A model generated the notes under the pieces. The model saw only the letters and a list, made by a program, of their open reading frames with translations. It searched no databases and was not told the DNA's origin. Made by a program: the position numbers and the translations under genes. A DNA stretch of 42,989 nt from contig CAZTND010000007.1 of assembly GCA_964615285.1 (NCBI GenBank), forward strand, positions 1-42,989, in the 5' to 3' direction. Positions 17,796 to 24,749 of this stretch are shown here, piece by piece (position 1 is the stretch's first letter; each line of letters opens with the position of its first letter). The DNA comes from RGIG4074 sp964615285 (GTDB lineage: Bacteria; Bacillota; Clostridia; Christensenellales; Borkfalkiaceae).

Positions 17796-18142
17796 TCTTG
17801 TACAGGCCGGTGGGGGAAGCAGAGATGCGCCTGATCGCGGAGAGCGGCTATACGGCGTTTCCGCCGCGGCTGCCGGAGCAGCCGATCTTTTACCCCGTGT
17901 TGGATGAACGATATGCGTGCGATATTGCCGAAAAGTGAAACGCGCGGGATGAGCGTTCGGGGTGCAAGGGATATGTCACGCGTTTTTCGGTGGATGACGG
18001 CTTTGTGCGGCGCTATGCGCCCCAAACGGTCGGCGCGTCTTATCAGCGGGAACTTTGGGTGCCGGCGGAGGACTTGGAGGAATTTAACCGCCACATCATC
18101 GGAAAAACAGAAGTCATAAAAATATTTTCGGAAGAACGGTGA
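17792..18142 (+). pseudogene. Small conserved protein interrupted by an in-frame TGA
   Basis: One continuous frame of 116 codons is broken only by TGA at 17936-17938 (codon 49). Before it: MILYRPVGEAEMRLIAESGY and FPPRLPEQPIFYPVLDERYA. After it: NARDERSGCKGYVTRFSVDD, VQ-like PQTVGASYQRELWVPAEDLE and EFNRHIIGKTEVIKIF. Small Firmicute proteins with this pattern (sometimes labelled ADP-ribosylation/crystallin J1, a doubtful name) tend to have Trp at the TGA position, so a TGG to TGA change is likely. A ribosome site AAGGAG lies 12 nt before the ATG. As it stands only a 48-residue peptide would be made. Confidence 0.65.
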
Positions 18143-18167
18143 TCATTACCGTTTTTTCTTTGTTCCG

Positions 18168-18176
18168 CATACTATA
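18168..18176 (+). promoter_or_regulatory. Possible sporulation-sigma -10 box
   Basis: CATACTATA in the context CCGCATACTATA, 48 bp before the cysteine-rich gene. It fits the sigma-K -10 pattern CATAnnnTA and the sigma-G pattern CATnnTA. ATTACC at 18145-18150 could supply a sigma-K-like AC at -35. No sigma-A box is obvious here. Confidence 0.4.
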
Positions 18177-18223
18177 TAGAAGTAGGATATTCCTGCTGAA
18201 TCACAAGAGAGGAACGTATTTTT

Positions 18224-18523
18224 ATGTGTTGTTTCAATTCCCTTTTTTCCGCAAGCGGCAGTTCCTGCGGCTGCAATTCCTGTAATTCCTGCGGCTCGAC
18301 CGCCGTTTCCGCGGCCTTCAACAACGGTTTCAACCGCGGCTTCCAGCGCGGCGTCAACGTGACCAGCAATATCGATAACACCGATCATTGCTGCAACGGT
18401 TCCGCTGCCTGGTGGTCGGGAACGGGCGGCGGCGATGCGTATTATGCCCGTCAGTACGGGTTGAATACCGCGCAGAACAGCGGCTGCGGCTGTTGCAATT
18501 GCTGCAACGGTTGCAACGGCTGA
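18224..18523 (+). CDS. Small cysteine-rich protein
   Basis: A 99-residue protein with 14 Cys in four groups: the MCC start, SCGCNSCNSC, HCC and a tail CGCCNCCNGC. The middle is Asn/Gly/Phe-rich (AAFNNGFNRGFQRGVNV) and there is no signal peptide. I know no family for it. The composition is like spore-coat or metal-binding peptides, and a possible mother-cell or forespore promoter box lies upstream, so a spore-associated role is a guess. AGAGAGG precedes the ATG by about 12 nt, and a clean terminator follows, making it an independent transcription unit. Confidence 0.75.
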   Translation: MCCFNSLFSASGSSCGCNSCNSCGSTAVSAAFNNGFNRGFQRGVNVTSNIDNTDHCCNGSAAWWSGTGGGDAYYARQYGLNTAQNSGCGCCNCCNGCNG

Positions 18524-18562
18524 TCTCCCGATCCTTTGCGGGAATGAGATAGGCAAAAAGGA

Positions 18563-18589
18563 CGGCCGGATGTAAATCCGGTCGTTTTT
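18563..18589 (+). terminator. Terminator after the cysteine-rich gene
   Basis: A 9-bp stem (CGGCCGGAT / ATCCGGTCG, one G-U pair), GTAA loop and five T. Confidence 0.85.
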
Positions 18590-18607
18590 CTGCGCATACT
18601 ATGGCGG

Positions 18608-19492
18608 ATGAAGGGACGGGGAGAACGGAAAACGGAAGAAAAAGAAGGGTGGCTGCGCGGCGCATATCATTGGATCCGCGTGCGGTATCGGGCGCTTGCA
18701 GACAAAAAATATACCACCATCGCGGGGACGCTCGTGTTTTTCCTCATCCTCTCGGTCGTGCCCTTCACGTTTTGGCTGACGCTGCTCTTCGGAAAATTCC
18801 TGGCGGGGACGGAAGAAGTGCTGGATCTTGAAATATTTTCCCAGGTGCGCGAACTTCTGCTCTTCATACAGGAGAATGCCCGCGCGGCATCGGCAAGCGC
18901 GCCCTTTGTGCTCGCTCTGACCTCGCTCTATTCCGCCAGCAATTTTTTCTATCATCTGCGCGCCAGCGGCGAGATCGTCTATGGCTGTTCCCGCAGGAAA
19001 GGGGGCTTGTGGAGCCGCGTGGCGGCGCTCCTGCTCACGCTCGGCACCATGACGGTCCTCGTCGTGTTTTTGGCTTTATTTGCGGGCATGGTATATCTCT
19101 TGCGCTGCTTTCTCCCTGCCTATGTCGCCGATCTCGGCGGCTATCTGATGCTCTTTGCTCTGGCGTTCGGCATATGCGTGGTGCTCAATCTCTATCTCTG
19201 TCCTTACCGCCTCCGTATCCGCGAAACGGTCAAAGGGAGCGTCCTGACCACGGTTTTCTGGGCGGCGGCGAGCGTCGGTTTTTCGATTTATCTGCGTTTC
19301 AGCGGTATGAATAAATTGTACGGCGCCATCACGGCGGTCATCGTCTTTCTGCTCTGGGCGTACGTCATGATGGTCTGTTTCGTGGCGGGCGTCATCTGCA
19401 ATGAGTACTATGCGCGCCGCAGAAGGGAGCGGGCGGATAAAATTCCGCATGCTTCTGCCGCCGATTCGCATGAAAATCGGGTAAAAAAATGA
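18608..19492 (+). CDS. YihY/BrkB-family membrane protein
   Basis: A 294-residue inner-membrane protein of the YihY family, whose members were once called ribonuclease BN; the true function is unknown. A basic N-terminus (1-35) is followed by about six membrane segments, with the family motifs TIAGTLVFFLILSVVPF near residue 38 and the C-terminal YGAITAVIVFLLWAYVM, then a charged tail. No ribosome site stands before ATG 18608; a CATACTAT box ends only 6 nt ahead, so start and promoter are both uncertain. It begins right after the terminator of the preceding gene. Confidence 0.9.
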   Translation: MKGRGERKTEEKEGWLRGAYHWIRVRYRALADKKYTTIAGTLVFFLILSVVPFTFWLTLLFGKFLAGTEEVLDLEIFSQVRELLLFIQENARAASASAPFVLALTSLYSASNFFYHLRASGEIVYGCSRRKGGLWSRVAALLLTLGTMTVLVVFLALFAGMVYLLRCFLPAYVADLGGYLMLFALAFGICVVLNLYLCPYRLRIRETVKGSVLTTVFWAAASVGFSIYLRFSGMNKLYGAITAVIVFLLWAYVMMVCFVAGVICNEYYARRRRERADKIPHASAADSHENRVKK

Positions 19493-19500
19493 AAAAACTG

Positions 19501-19529
19501 TTGACATTATTATATTTTTGTGTTACAAT
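19501..19529 (+). promoter_or_regulatory. Sigma-A promoter for the 19578 gene
   Basis: TTGACA (19501-19506), 17-nt spacer, TACAAT (19524-19529). Near consensus. Confidence 0.9.
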
Positions 19530-19577
19530 ATATTAAAGTTCTTGAATAATTTTTATGATTCATATGGAGGTAAAAAT

Positions 19578-21239
19578 ATGGCAAACAGTGATTCTTACAA
19601 CCCGAAAAAAGAGTTGCGGCGGGCGAAAGCCGGGCTGCGGCTCTGTAATTTCCTCATCGGCATTCTTTGCGTCGTGGCGGTGGCATCTTTGTACATACAG
19701 CCCTTCTTTTCGGTGCGCGTCGATTATGCCGTTTCGGCAGAACAATTGCAGTCCATTCTCGCCCAACAGATGAATGTCGACGTTTCCGAGGAGGACCTCG
19801 AGGGGGTCGGACTTGAACTCGGTTTTTCCCTGACGCTGGACGGCAAAAACCTTTCCGGGCTGTTGGCGGATGAACTCGGCGCGCTCGTCAGCCTCGGCAA
19901 CGAAGGCGTGAACGCGAACCGTACTTCGGACGATTCCTCTTCCGGANNNNNNNNNNNNNNNNNNNNNNNNNNNNNNNNNNNNNNNNNNNNNNNNNNNNNN
20001 NNNNNNNNNNNNNNNNNNNNNNNNNNNNNNNNNNNNNNNNNNNNNNGCTCCGTCGGGGGAGAAGCGTCGGAAAGCAACCTTTGGAATGCTCTCGTGCAGG
20101 CTTGTAAAGACAACGAAACGGTGCGGAGCACGATTTCAAACGCGGTGGACGAGTTGCTGGCGCAGGCGTGGGCGGCGGTGCCCAAGGCGGTCGCCGTATA
20201 TGTCAAAGTCGTCGTCAGCCAGCAGGTAAACGCCTCTTTGTCCGGCGGACAGACGGGCAGCCCGGAAACCCCGGACGCGTCGGCATCCGATCCCGACACA
20301 TCTGCCGCGGATGATACCGCGGGCAGCGGCGAAGAGGACGTTTCCGCCGTCGCTTCGGCGATGACGGCCAGCCGTCCGTATGCGAATTTCCTTTCTTCCT
20401 CGGCGGCGGAAAATTCCGGTTTTGCAATTCCCGACGGCGTGACGGAGATGTTTGCCGAAGTGGATATAGACGAACTTGCGGCGCTCATCGAAGATATTTT
20501 GTCGAAGGAGACCGTCACGGTAGAAGAAGCGCAGAACGCCATTATGGATTATGTCAGGAAGAATCAGGAGCTTCTCGGACTGACCGACGAGCAGGTCAAC
20601 AACGTGGAGGCGAATGTCGGCGAAGCGTTAAACAGCATGGCGCAGAATTTCGGCGAGCAGGCGACGGATGAAAACGGCGATCCCGTTGTGGATGAAGACG
20701 GCAACCCGGTTATGGTCATCCGTCCGGCCGAAGTCGTGACAGACCTTTTGGTGCAGGCGGGCATATTGGACGAAAGCGAAGCGGAGGACGGCGCGGAGCT
20801 GTCCGAGCTTCTGACCGATTATATTCTGAATCAGATAGGCGAAGCGGAGGACGTTCTCTACATCGTGTTCATGGCGTTCAGTTTTGTCATCGGCATTCTC
20901 TATTTGCTGTGGGGCATCCTGCTCATTAAGAGCATCGTCAAAATGTTCACGGGTACGCCCATGGGCGCATTCTTCGTCAAACTGCTGACGGGGCTGCCTT
21001 TCCTGCTCCTCGTGCTCGTGCCCACCGTCGGACTGGCGGTGCTGGGCGGCATGGAAGGAGTCATCGGGCTTCTGACGTCCGCGGGCGTCGGCAGCGAAGT
21101 CACGTCGCAGCTTGCGGGGCTGACGCTCGGCGTGTCGGGCGGCTGGGTCGCTTTTGCCTGCACGGTGGTGCTCTTCGTGTTCGGGTTCTTCTATTCGTCC
21201 TTCAAGCGTAAATACAAGAACGCGAAGAAAAATATGTGA
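19578..21239 (+). CDS. Large multi-pass membrane protein of unknown function, interrupted by an assembly gap
   Basis: Two parts of one apparent protein flank the 100-N gap. The N-terminal part has a membrane segment (about 20-42, LCNFLIGILCVVAVASLYI) then a region that would face outside. The C-terminal part has an acidic, low-complexity Asp/Ser/Thr stretch (SGSGEEDVS type), a helical region, a repeat-like ENGDPVVDEDGNPVM, and three or four membrane segments ending FGFFYSSFKRKYKNAKKNM. I recognise no family. GGAGGT 6 nt upstream sets the ATG at 19578. Frame continuity across the gap assumes its true length is a multiple compatible with the N count, which is unproven. Confidence 0.65.
   Translation: MANSDSYNPKKELRRAKAGLRLCNFLIGILCVVAVASLYIQPFFSVRVDYAVSAEQLQSILAQQMNVDVSEEDLEGVGLELGFSLTLDGKNLSGLLADELGALVSLGNEGVNANRTSDDSSSGXXXXXXXXXXXXXXXXXXXXXXXXXXXXXXXXXXSVGGEASESNLWNALVQACKDNETVRSTISNAVDELLAQAWAAVPKAVAVYVKVVVSQQVNASLSGGQTGSPETPDASASDPDTSAADDTAGSGEEDVSAVASAMTASRPYANFLSSSAAENSGFAIPDGVTEMFAEVDIDELAALIEDILSKETVTVEEAQNAIMDYVRKNQELLGLTDEQVNNVEANVGEALNSMAQNFGEQATDENGDPVVDEDGNPVMVIRPAEVVTDLLVQAGILDESEAEDGAELSELLTDYILNQIGEAEDVLYIVFMAFSFVIGILYLLWGILLIKSIVKMFTGTPMGAFFVKLLTGLPFLLLVLVPTVGLAVLGGMEGVIGLLTSAGVGSEVTSQLAGLTLGVSGGWVAFACTVVLFVFGFFYSSFKRKYKNAKKNM
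19947..20046. other. Scaffold gap of 100 N
   Basis: Exactly 100 undetermined bases, the usual placeholder for a gap of unknown size. It follows a Ser/Asp-rich coding stretch (DDSSSG), so an unassembled repeat is likely. Confidence 0.98.
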
Positions 21240-21257
21240 CAGATCTTATGTTCCGAA

Positions 21258-21303
21258 GCGCGGACGGAAGGCGGCATGGCCCTTTCCGCCCGCGCCGTTT
21301 TTT
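21258..21303 (+). terminator. Terminator after the membrane protein gene
   Basis: GCGCGG/CCGCGC and CGGAA/TTCCG form a two-part stem with one mismatch, then CGTTTTTT. Confidence 0.8.
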
Positions 21304-21365
21304 GTCGGTTTGGTGAATGAAATCGGCAATATGCGTGAATATGCCGATTATCACCCCTTTCTTTC

Positions 21366-21394
21366 TTGCTTTTTTCGGCGGGATGTGGTATACT
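21366..21394 (+). promoter_or_regulatory. Sigma-A promoter for trpS
   Basis: TTGCTT (21366-21371), 17-nt spacer, TATACT (21389-21394). The leader of about 100 nt shows no T-box sequence. Confidence 0.75.
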
Positions 21395-21501
21395 CTATCA
21401 TATGGTTTTGCTGCGTGCGCCGCCAAAGGGGTTTTTCCGGCGGAAGCGGGCAGTTCGGCGCGCGGGCGCCATACCGTAATTTTCGAGAGAAGTGAATTTT
21501 T

Positions 21502-22518
21502 ATGCAAGAAAACGGACAGAAGAAAAAGATACTCTATTCGGCGGTTCAGCCCAGCGGTGACCTCACCATCGGCAACTACCTCGGCGCCATCAAAAATTGG
21601 GTGGATCTGCAAAATGATTACGAATGTTTTTATGCCATGGCGGATATGCACGCCATCACCGTGCGGCAGGATCCCGCCGTGCTGCGCCGTAAGACGCAGG
21701 AACTCGCCGCGCTCTATATCGCCTGCGGCATCGATCCCGAAAAATGCACGCTCTACGTGCAGTCCAACGTATCCTGTCACGCCGAACTCGCCTGGGTTCT
21801 GAACACGCTGACCTACGTCGGCGAAATGGAACGGATGACGCAATTCAAGGATAAGAGCGCCAAACATGCCGATAATATAAACATGGGGCTCATGGATTAC
21901 CCCGTGCTGATGGCGGCGGACATTCTTCTGTACCAGGCGGACGTCGTGCCCGTCGGCGTCGACCAGAAACAGCATCTTGAGATCACGCGGGACATCGCCC
22001 TGCGCTTCAACAACCGTTATTCGCCCACGTTCACCGTGCCCGAGGCGGTCATCATGAAGGTGGGCGCCAAGATCAATTCCCTGCAGGAACCGACCAAAAA
22101 GATGTCCAAATCGGACGAGAACCCGCATGCTTCCGTCTATATGTCGGATGAGCGGGATGTCATCCTGAAAAAATTCCGCCGCGCCGTGACGGACAGCGAC
22201 AGCAGCGTCCGTTTCGATCCGGAAAACAAACCCGGCGTGTCCAATCTGCTCACCATCTATTCGGTATTTGCGGGCAAGAGCGTGGCGGACGCCGAGCGGG
22301 AATTTGCAGGCAGGGGATACGGCGATTTCAAGGCGGCGGTCGGCGAAGTCGTGGCGGACGCGCTCGCACCCATTCAGAGCGAACAAAAGCGGATCCTCGA
22401 AGACCGGAGCTATCTCGAAGGCGTGCTTGCCGCAGGGGCGGAAAAGGCTTACCGCGCGGCGCGCAGAACGCTTTCCAAGGTCTACCGCAAGGTCGGTTTT
22501 TACCGCCCGGAGAAGTAG
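21502..22518 (+). CDS. trpS: Tryptophanyl-tRNA synthetase
   Basis: A 338-residue class I synthetase charging tRNA-Trp, of usual length. The HIGH motif appears as TIGN (residues 22-25) in QPSGDLTIGNYLGAIKNW and the KMSKS motif as KKMSKSDEN, as expected for bacterial TrpRS. The ending REFAGRGYGDFK onward is typical. A weak GAGAGAAG ribosome site lies before the ATG. It may be cotranscribed with the DUF5685 gene 48 bp downstream. Unlike thrS it carries no recognisable tRNA-sensing leader. Confidence 0.97.
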   Translation: MQENGQKKKILYSAVQPSGDLTIGNYLGAIKNWVDLQNDYECFYAMADMHAITVRQDPAVLRRKTQELAALYIACGIDPEKCTLYVQSNVSCHAELAWVLNTLTYVGEMERMTQFKDKSAKHADNINMGLMDYPVLMAADILLYQADVVPVGVDQKQHLEITRDIALRFNNRYSPTFTVPEAVIMKVGAKINSLQEPTKKMSKSDENPHASVYMSDERDVILKKFRRAVTDSDSSVRFDPENKPGVSNLLTIYSVFAGKSVADAEREFAGRGYGDFKAAVGEVVADALAPIQSEQKRILEDRSYLEGVLAAGAEKAYRAARRTLSKVYRKVGFYRPEK

Positions 22519-22566
22519 TGCCCGCCGAGCCGGCAGATCAAGAAAAAAGGCGGAAGAAAACGTCGG

Positions 22567-23445
22567 ATGTTCGGATACATTCAATACGATAAACCAAATT
22601 TATACATCAAAGATTTTGAACTGTACAGGGCAATGTACTGCGGGGTGTGCAAGGCGCTTGGCTCTGTCTGCGGGCAGATCGCGCGGCTGGGGCTCAGTTA
22701 CGATGCCGCATTTTTCAGTGCCCTGTTGCACAACATCAAAAACAAAGATGTGGAAATAAAAAAACAGTCGTGCATCACCAAATTCGGCGTCAAACATCCC
22801 ATGGCATCGGTGGATGAACTGACCGAAGGGGTCGCCTGCATGAATACCGTGCTGGTCTATTACAAGCTGTCGGACGACGTGGCGGACGAAAAGAAGGGCG
22901 GGGTCAAACGCCGCATCTTCCGCGGCGCCTTCGACCGGGCGGCAAAGCGGTATCCCGCCGTCGCCGAGATTGTGGACCGCAACATGCGCCGGCAGTCGGA
23001 GCGCGAGAAGGCGAACTGCGACAGCATCGACCTGGCGGCGGACGCCACGGCGGTCATGCTGCAGGAGCTGAGCGACCAGTTGCTCGGAGAGACCGCCACG
23101 GCGGCGACGGGCGCGCTGTTCTACGACATCGGCAAATGGATATACCTCATGGACGCGGCGGACGATTATGACGAGGACAGGAAAAAGGGAAATTACAATC
23201 CTTTTTTTGCCGCTTACGGCTGCCGGGACAAGACGGAATTGGTGGAAAAGCACGGGGAGGATTTACGTTTTCTCTTCAACACGCTCTTCTTCGACATGCG
23301 CGAAAAGCTGGCGGAGATACGCTTCCACTTCAATCGGGACCTGACGGACAACATTCTTTTGAAAGGCTTGCCGAAACGGACGGAATACGTCGTGTTCGGC
23401 CCGTCCCGCAAAAATAAAATCGACGCGTGGGACAAAAAGATGTAA
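22567..23445 (+). CDS. DUF5685 family protein with isoprenoid-synthase-like Asp motifs
   Basis: A 292-residue, largely helical, soluble protein. The start MFGYIQYDKPNLYIKD and YRAMYCGVCKALGSVCGQ (Cys25, 28, 35) are what I remember of DUF5685, which has no assigned function. Two Asp-rich motifs stand out: SDDVADE (D103, D104, D107) and DAADDYDEDRKKGNY (D196-D204). Their order, about 95 residues apart, and their form recall the two motifs of squalene/phytoene synthases (DDxxDE and DxxEDxxxGR). The fold link is my inference. It sits between trpS and a J-like protein gene 20 bp downstream, with which it is likely cotranscribed. Confidence 0.8.
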   Translation: MFGYIQYDKPNLYIKDFELYRAMYCGVCKALGSVCGQIARLGLSYDAAFFSALLHNIKNKDVEIKKQSCITKFGVKHPMASVDELTEGVACMNTVLVYYKLSDDVADEKKGGVKRRIFRGAFDRAAKRYPAVAEIVDRNMRRQSEREKANCDSIDLAADATAVMLQELSDQLLGETATAATGALFYDIGKWIYLMDAADDYDEDRKKGNYNPFFAAYGCRDKTELVEKHGEDLRFLFNTLFFDMREKLAEIRFHFNRDLTDNILLKGLPKRTEYVVFGPSRKNKIDAWDKKM

Positions 23446-23465
23446 AATAAGGAGACAGAACAGGA

Positions 23466-24083
23466 ATGAGCAACGCAAATTACGAACTTTTCGGTTTGGA
23501 TGAAAGCGCGACGGACGAGGAGATCAAGGAGCGTTACAGACAGCTGAAGGCGAAATATAACGAGGACAGATGGCTGGAAGGCGAAGCCGGCAACGAGGCG
23601 GCGCGCATGCTCGGCAGGCTGGATGCGGCGTATAACGACATTATGTCGGAGCGCCGGGAGCGCGAGCGCTCGGGGACGGGCGCCCTGGACGAAGTGGCGG
23701 AGGCCATCCGCAACGGCGACCTCGTCGGCGCTCAGGCAAAGCTGGATGCCTGCAATGACCGCGGTGGCGAGTGGCATTATCTGCAGTCGGTGCTCTTTTT
23801 CCGCAAGAATTGGATGAACGAGAGCAAAAAACAGCTGGAAATCGCCATGCAGCTCGACCCGTCCAACGCCAAATACAAGGATGCTTACGACCGCATCAAC
23901 AGTCGCATGAACTATCACAGCCAGAGCGCGCAGGCGGGCGGCGGCGCGCAGGAAGCGGAGTACAATCAGCAGACGCAGGCCGACCCGCAGATGGGCGGTT
24001 CGGGCTGTGCGCAGTGCGTGGATTTCTGTTATACCTGCCTCTGCGTCAACTGCCTGTTCAATCTCTGCTGCAGCTGCCGTTAA
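23466..24083 (+). CDS. J-domain-like protein with a nine-cysteine tail
   Basis: A 205-residue protein. Residues 5-62 follow the J-domain pattern (YELFGLDESATDEEIKERYR, then AAYNDIM), but the HPD tripeptide that stimulates Hsp70 ATPase is N32-E33-D34, so DnaK activation is doubtful. Residues 70-150 look like a pair of TPR-like helices (AIRNGDLVGAQAKLDACNDR, then ESKKQLEIAMQLDPSNAKY). A Gly/Gln linker leads to a C-terminal cluster of nine Cys in 27 residues, possibly metal-binding or membrane-attached. AAGGAGACAG gives a clear ribosome site. Linked to the DUF5685 gene upstream; a terminator follows. Confidence 0.8.
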   Translation: MSNANYELFGLDESATDEEIKERYRQLKAKYNEDRWLEGEAGNEAARMLGRLDAAYNDIMSERRERERSGTGALDEVAEAIRNGDLVGAQAKLDACNDRGGEWHYLQSVLFFRKNWMNESKKQLEIAMQLDPSNAKYKDAYDRINSRMNYHSQSAQAGGGAQEAEYNQQTQADPQMGGSGCAQCVDFCYTCLCVNCLFNLCCSCR

Positions 24084-24097
24084 AGGGTTAAAGGGTT

Positions 24098-24135
24098 CGG
24101 AAAGAGGGGAGCAATCTGCTCCCTTTCGGTTTTTA
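24098..24135 (+). terminator. Terminator after the J-like gene
   Basis: GGGAGCA/TGCTCCC stem extended by AAAG/CTTT pairing, followed by CGGTTTTT. Confidence 0.8.
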
Positions 24136-24196
24136 TGCCTGCCGGAACGGGAAAGAATATGAAGAGGGGGGGAGAACTGATGAAAGGAGGATGGAT

Positions 24197-24727
24197 ATGC
24201 AGAAAAAAATATCCGCCTTTGAAATCGCGCTTTCGGCAATCGCCTGCGCTTTGTCCACGCTCTTTCTGAGCCTGGGGATCCTGAATGATTTCCTGCTCGC
24301 CACGGGGTACATCGTGGGCTGTTTTGCAATGATGCTCCCGCTCACCAAGGGGTTCATCGTGGGGGATCTGCTCGCGTATGCGGCGACCGTGCTCCTCACC
24401 CTGCTTTTCGGCGGCATCAGCGTGCCGTGGCGTATCTTGCCGTTTGTCCTGTTCTTCGGGCTGCATCCGCTCGTCAATCATCTGCAACTGCGCTTTCATT
24501 GGAACAAGATATTGCTCCTCATCGTCAAAATCATTTGGTTTGACGTCATGGCATATCTCATCTGGCGGTTTGTGTTCGATATGACGACGACTTTCGATTG
24601 GATAGACGAATACATCATTCCGGTGATCGCCGTCGGCGGGTCGCTCTTCTTCATTGTGTACGATCGGCTCATTTTCCGCTGTCAGCGCGCCGTCGACCGC
24701 ATCGTTTTGCGGATCGATAAAAAGTAA
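24197..24727 (+). CDS. Multi-pass membrane protein of unknown function
   Basis: A 176-residue very hydrophobic protein with five or six membrane segments (ALSTLFLSLGILNDFLLATG onwards) and a short basic C-terminus. I recall similar unnamed proteins in Clostridia but no function; the size and topology would fit an ECF-transporter S component or a small integral membrane protein, neither shown. The second ATG (24197) is chosen because AAGGAGG ends directly against the first (24191), which would leave no spacer. It precedes rlmD by 22 bp. Confidence 0.75.
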   Translation: MQKKISAFEIALSAIACALSTLFLSLGILNDFLLATGYIVGCFAMMLPLTKGFIVGDLLAYAATVLLTLLFGGISVPWRILPFVLFFGLHPLVNHLQLRFHWNKILLLIVKIIWFDVMAYLIWRFVFDMTTTFDWIDEYIIPVIAVGGSLFFIVYDRLIFRCQRAVDRIVLRIDKK

Positions 24728-24749
24728 AAAAGAAAAACAGGAGATACCC

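Noticed and set aside
17792..18142. TGA read as tryptophan or selenocysteine
   Set aside because: TGA terminates many intact genes here, and there is no SECIS-like structure or need for Sec at a position held by Trp in relatives as I recall them.
21395..21501. A T-box or trp attenuator before trpS
   Set aside because: No GGTGGNACCGCG-like sequence and no leader peptide with Trp codons; only a minor GCCGCC/GGCGG hairpin.
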